Source: Herbiconiux ginsengi (GTDB lineage Bacteria > Actinomycetota > Actinomycetes > Actinomycetales > Microbacteriaceae). From it: 61,898 nucleotides of DNA. Location of the stretch: contig NZ_FNPZ01000010.1 of the NCBI RefSeq assembly GCF_900107435.1, forward strand, positions 1 to 61,898, written 5' to 3'. The notes below the pieces were generated by a model, which searched no databases, was not told the origin of the DNA, and worked only from the letters and a program-made list of their open reading frames with translations. Numbering within the stretch: the first letter of the stretch is position 1; every line of letters starts with the position of its first letter. The translations under genes were made by a program, and so were the position numbers. Shown here in pieces: positions 60,924 through 61,898 of this stretch.

Positions 60924-61822
60924 TTGACGCTTCCCTCGGCAAGTCCCGTCTGCCAGAAGCGCTGCAGCGACAGGAAGGCGACGATGACCGGCACCACCGC
61001 GACCAAGGCGCCGACGATGACGTAGAGCCTGAGCTCTGGTGCGTAGGCGATCTGCGTGTTCCAGCTGTAGAGGCCCATCGTCACCGGGAAGAGCGAGTCA
61101 TCCTGCAGCATCACGAGGGGGAGGAAGAAGTTGTTCCAGATCTGACTGAACTGGAACAGGAAGATCGTCACCAGCGCCGGAGTCATCAGTCGGAGCGACA
61201 CGGTGAAGAACATCCGGAACTCTCCGGCGCCGTCCAGACGCGCAGCTTCCAGGAGTTCATCCGGGACGCTGGATGCCGCGTAGATGCGTGCCAGGTAGAC
61301 GCCCAACGGGCTGACCAGACTGGGCAGCAACACGGCCCAGATCGTGTTCGTGAGATTCACGCTGCTGAACATGAGGAAGAGCGGCAGCGCGAGCGCGGTG
61401 CCCGGGATGAGCACGCCGGCGAGGATCGTGTTGAACAGCGTCTCGCGTCCCCGGAAGCCGTACTTGGCTAGCGCGTACCCCATCATCGCGGCGATGAGGG
61501 TGGCCAGAAGTGCGCCTATCCCGGCGTACAGGAGGCTGTTGAGGAGCCACCGACCGAATACGGAGCCGCGGATCGTGAACAGATCACCGAGGTTCTTGAA
61601 GAGATCGAAGTCTCCGCCGAACCAGAGGCCGGGAGTCGTCGAGAGTGCCCCTCGCGATTTGGACGATGCGGTGATCAACCACCAAAGCGGCGTGAGGAAG
61701 TACAGGGCACAGAGCGCCATCATTCCGGTGATGACGATCGAGTCGACGCGCCGTCGGCGGGTACCTGCAGCGAGCCGGTCCCGCCGCGGTGCGGTTTCTC
61801 TGCGTGAATCGAGCCGGGTCAT
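60920..61822 (-). CDS. Carbohydrate ABC transporter permease, MalG type
   Basis: A 300-aa permease with six predicted spans and EAA loop at residues 192-200 (EAARLDGAG). Its ATG at 61822 is the same base as position 19 in the left repeat copy and overlaps the stop of the first permease, proving operon continuity over the circular junction. Its stop overlaps the isomerase start. Confidence 0.93.
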   Translation of the reverse strand: MTRLDSRRETAPRRDRLAAGTRRRRVDSIVITGMMALCALYFLTPLWWLITASSKSRGALSTTPGLWFGGDFDLFKNLGDLFTIRGSVFGRWLLNSLLYAGIGALLATLIAAMMGYALAKYGFRGRETLFNTILAGVLIPGTALALPLFLMFSSVNLTNTIWAVLLPSLVSPLGVYLARIYAASSVPDELLEAARLDGAGEFRMFFTVSLRLMTPALVTIFLFQFSQIWNNFFLPLVMLQDDSLFPVTMGLYSWNTQIAYAPELRLYVIVGALVAVVPVIVAFLSLQRFWQTGLAEGSVK

Positions 61823-61898
61823 GAGAGCGATCGCAGACGTGTGAGGCGCAGGAAGCCGAAGGACAGCACGCAGGTGATGAGTGCGAGCACGACCGAGT
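61804..61898. repeat. Right copy of 95-bp terminal overlap
   Basis: Identical to 1-95; remove one copy to obtain the circular sequence. Contains the start of the MalG-type permease and the end of the MalF-type permease. Confidence 0.93.

Overview
The first 95 bases (1-95) are repeated identically as the last 95 bases (61804-61898). One open reading frame that begins near the right end has its start codon in the repeat and continues the operon seen at the left end. The window is therefore best read as one complete circular replicon of about 61,803 bp. It has a plasmid replication protein, a ParA-type partition locus, two toxin-antitoxin pairs and a type IV secretion (conjugation) gene set, so I call it a conjugative or mobilisable plasmid. 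GC content is high, GTG starts and ATGA/GTGA gene overlaps are common, and several families typical of Microbacteriaceae occur (DUF7882-like, DUF6766-like, SCO6880-type secretion proteins). A Microbacterium-like actinobacterium is the likely host; this is inference from gene content.

Layout on the circle. (1) 59093 through the junction to 4991: a sugar utilisation cluster with a PHP hydrolase, a TIM-barrel isomerase, two ABC permeases, a binding lipoprotein, a Gfo/Idh/MocA oxidoreductase and a divergent ROK regulator. It is bordered by truncated genes (an MFS transporter remnant and a RidA-like tail) and has no ATPase of its own. (2) 5774-27877: accessory cargo that looks chromosomal. It includes a TlpA-like thioredoxin, DUF4166/SRPBCC pair, DUF6766 group, MacB-like ABC exporter with a two-component system, DUF952-zinc ribbon-DUF488 operon, MarR-carbonic anhydrase-nitronate monooxygenase operon, glutamate dehydrogenase, a DksA-like gene behind an apparent attenuator, and a truncated haemoglobin/Rieske/Fe-S regulator module. 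Decayed resolvase and YegP genes lie near the end of this part. (3) 27917-35761: a conjugation operon on the minus strand (cell-wall hydrolase, VirB4-like ATPase, SCO6880-like protein, VirB6-like protein, VirB8-like protein, small membrane protein, ParA-like ATPase). (4) 36056-49950: plasmid backbone with an HTH protein, two glutaredoxins, ParA/ParB-like genes, ImmA/IrrE-DUF4411 and HicAB pairs, SprT-like protein, VirD4/TraD-like coupling ATPase, replication-relaxation protein, a large inverted repeat and Rep. (5) 50271-57713: a catabolic island with a GntR regulator, FAH-type hydratase, decarboxylating dehydrogenase, TIM-barrel isomerase, dihydroxyacetone/erythrulose-type kinase, RpiB-type isomerase and GntP permease. 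It probably converts a sugar acid to a tetrulose phosphate and then erythrose 4-phosphate. (6) 57966-58544: an intact serine recombinase with direct repeats around it.

The most unusual signals are non-coding. A 98-nt element, 91/98 identical in two copies, precedes each of two divergent glutaredoxin genes and can fold into a long stem with an inner hairpin. A 20-bp palindrome (GTTGACACCTAGGTGTCAAC and one-base variants) occurs four times, always at the 3' end of a backbone gene. A 28-bp perfect inverted repeat encloses a second 13-bp inverted repeat between the replication-relaxation gene and Rep. A leaderless upstream ORF followed by an intrinsic terminator precedes the DksA-like gene. A near-consensus LexA box sits before a backbone gene of unknown function.
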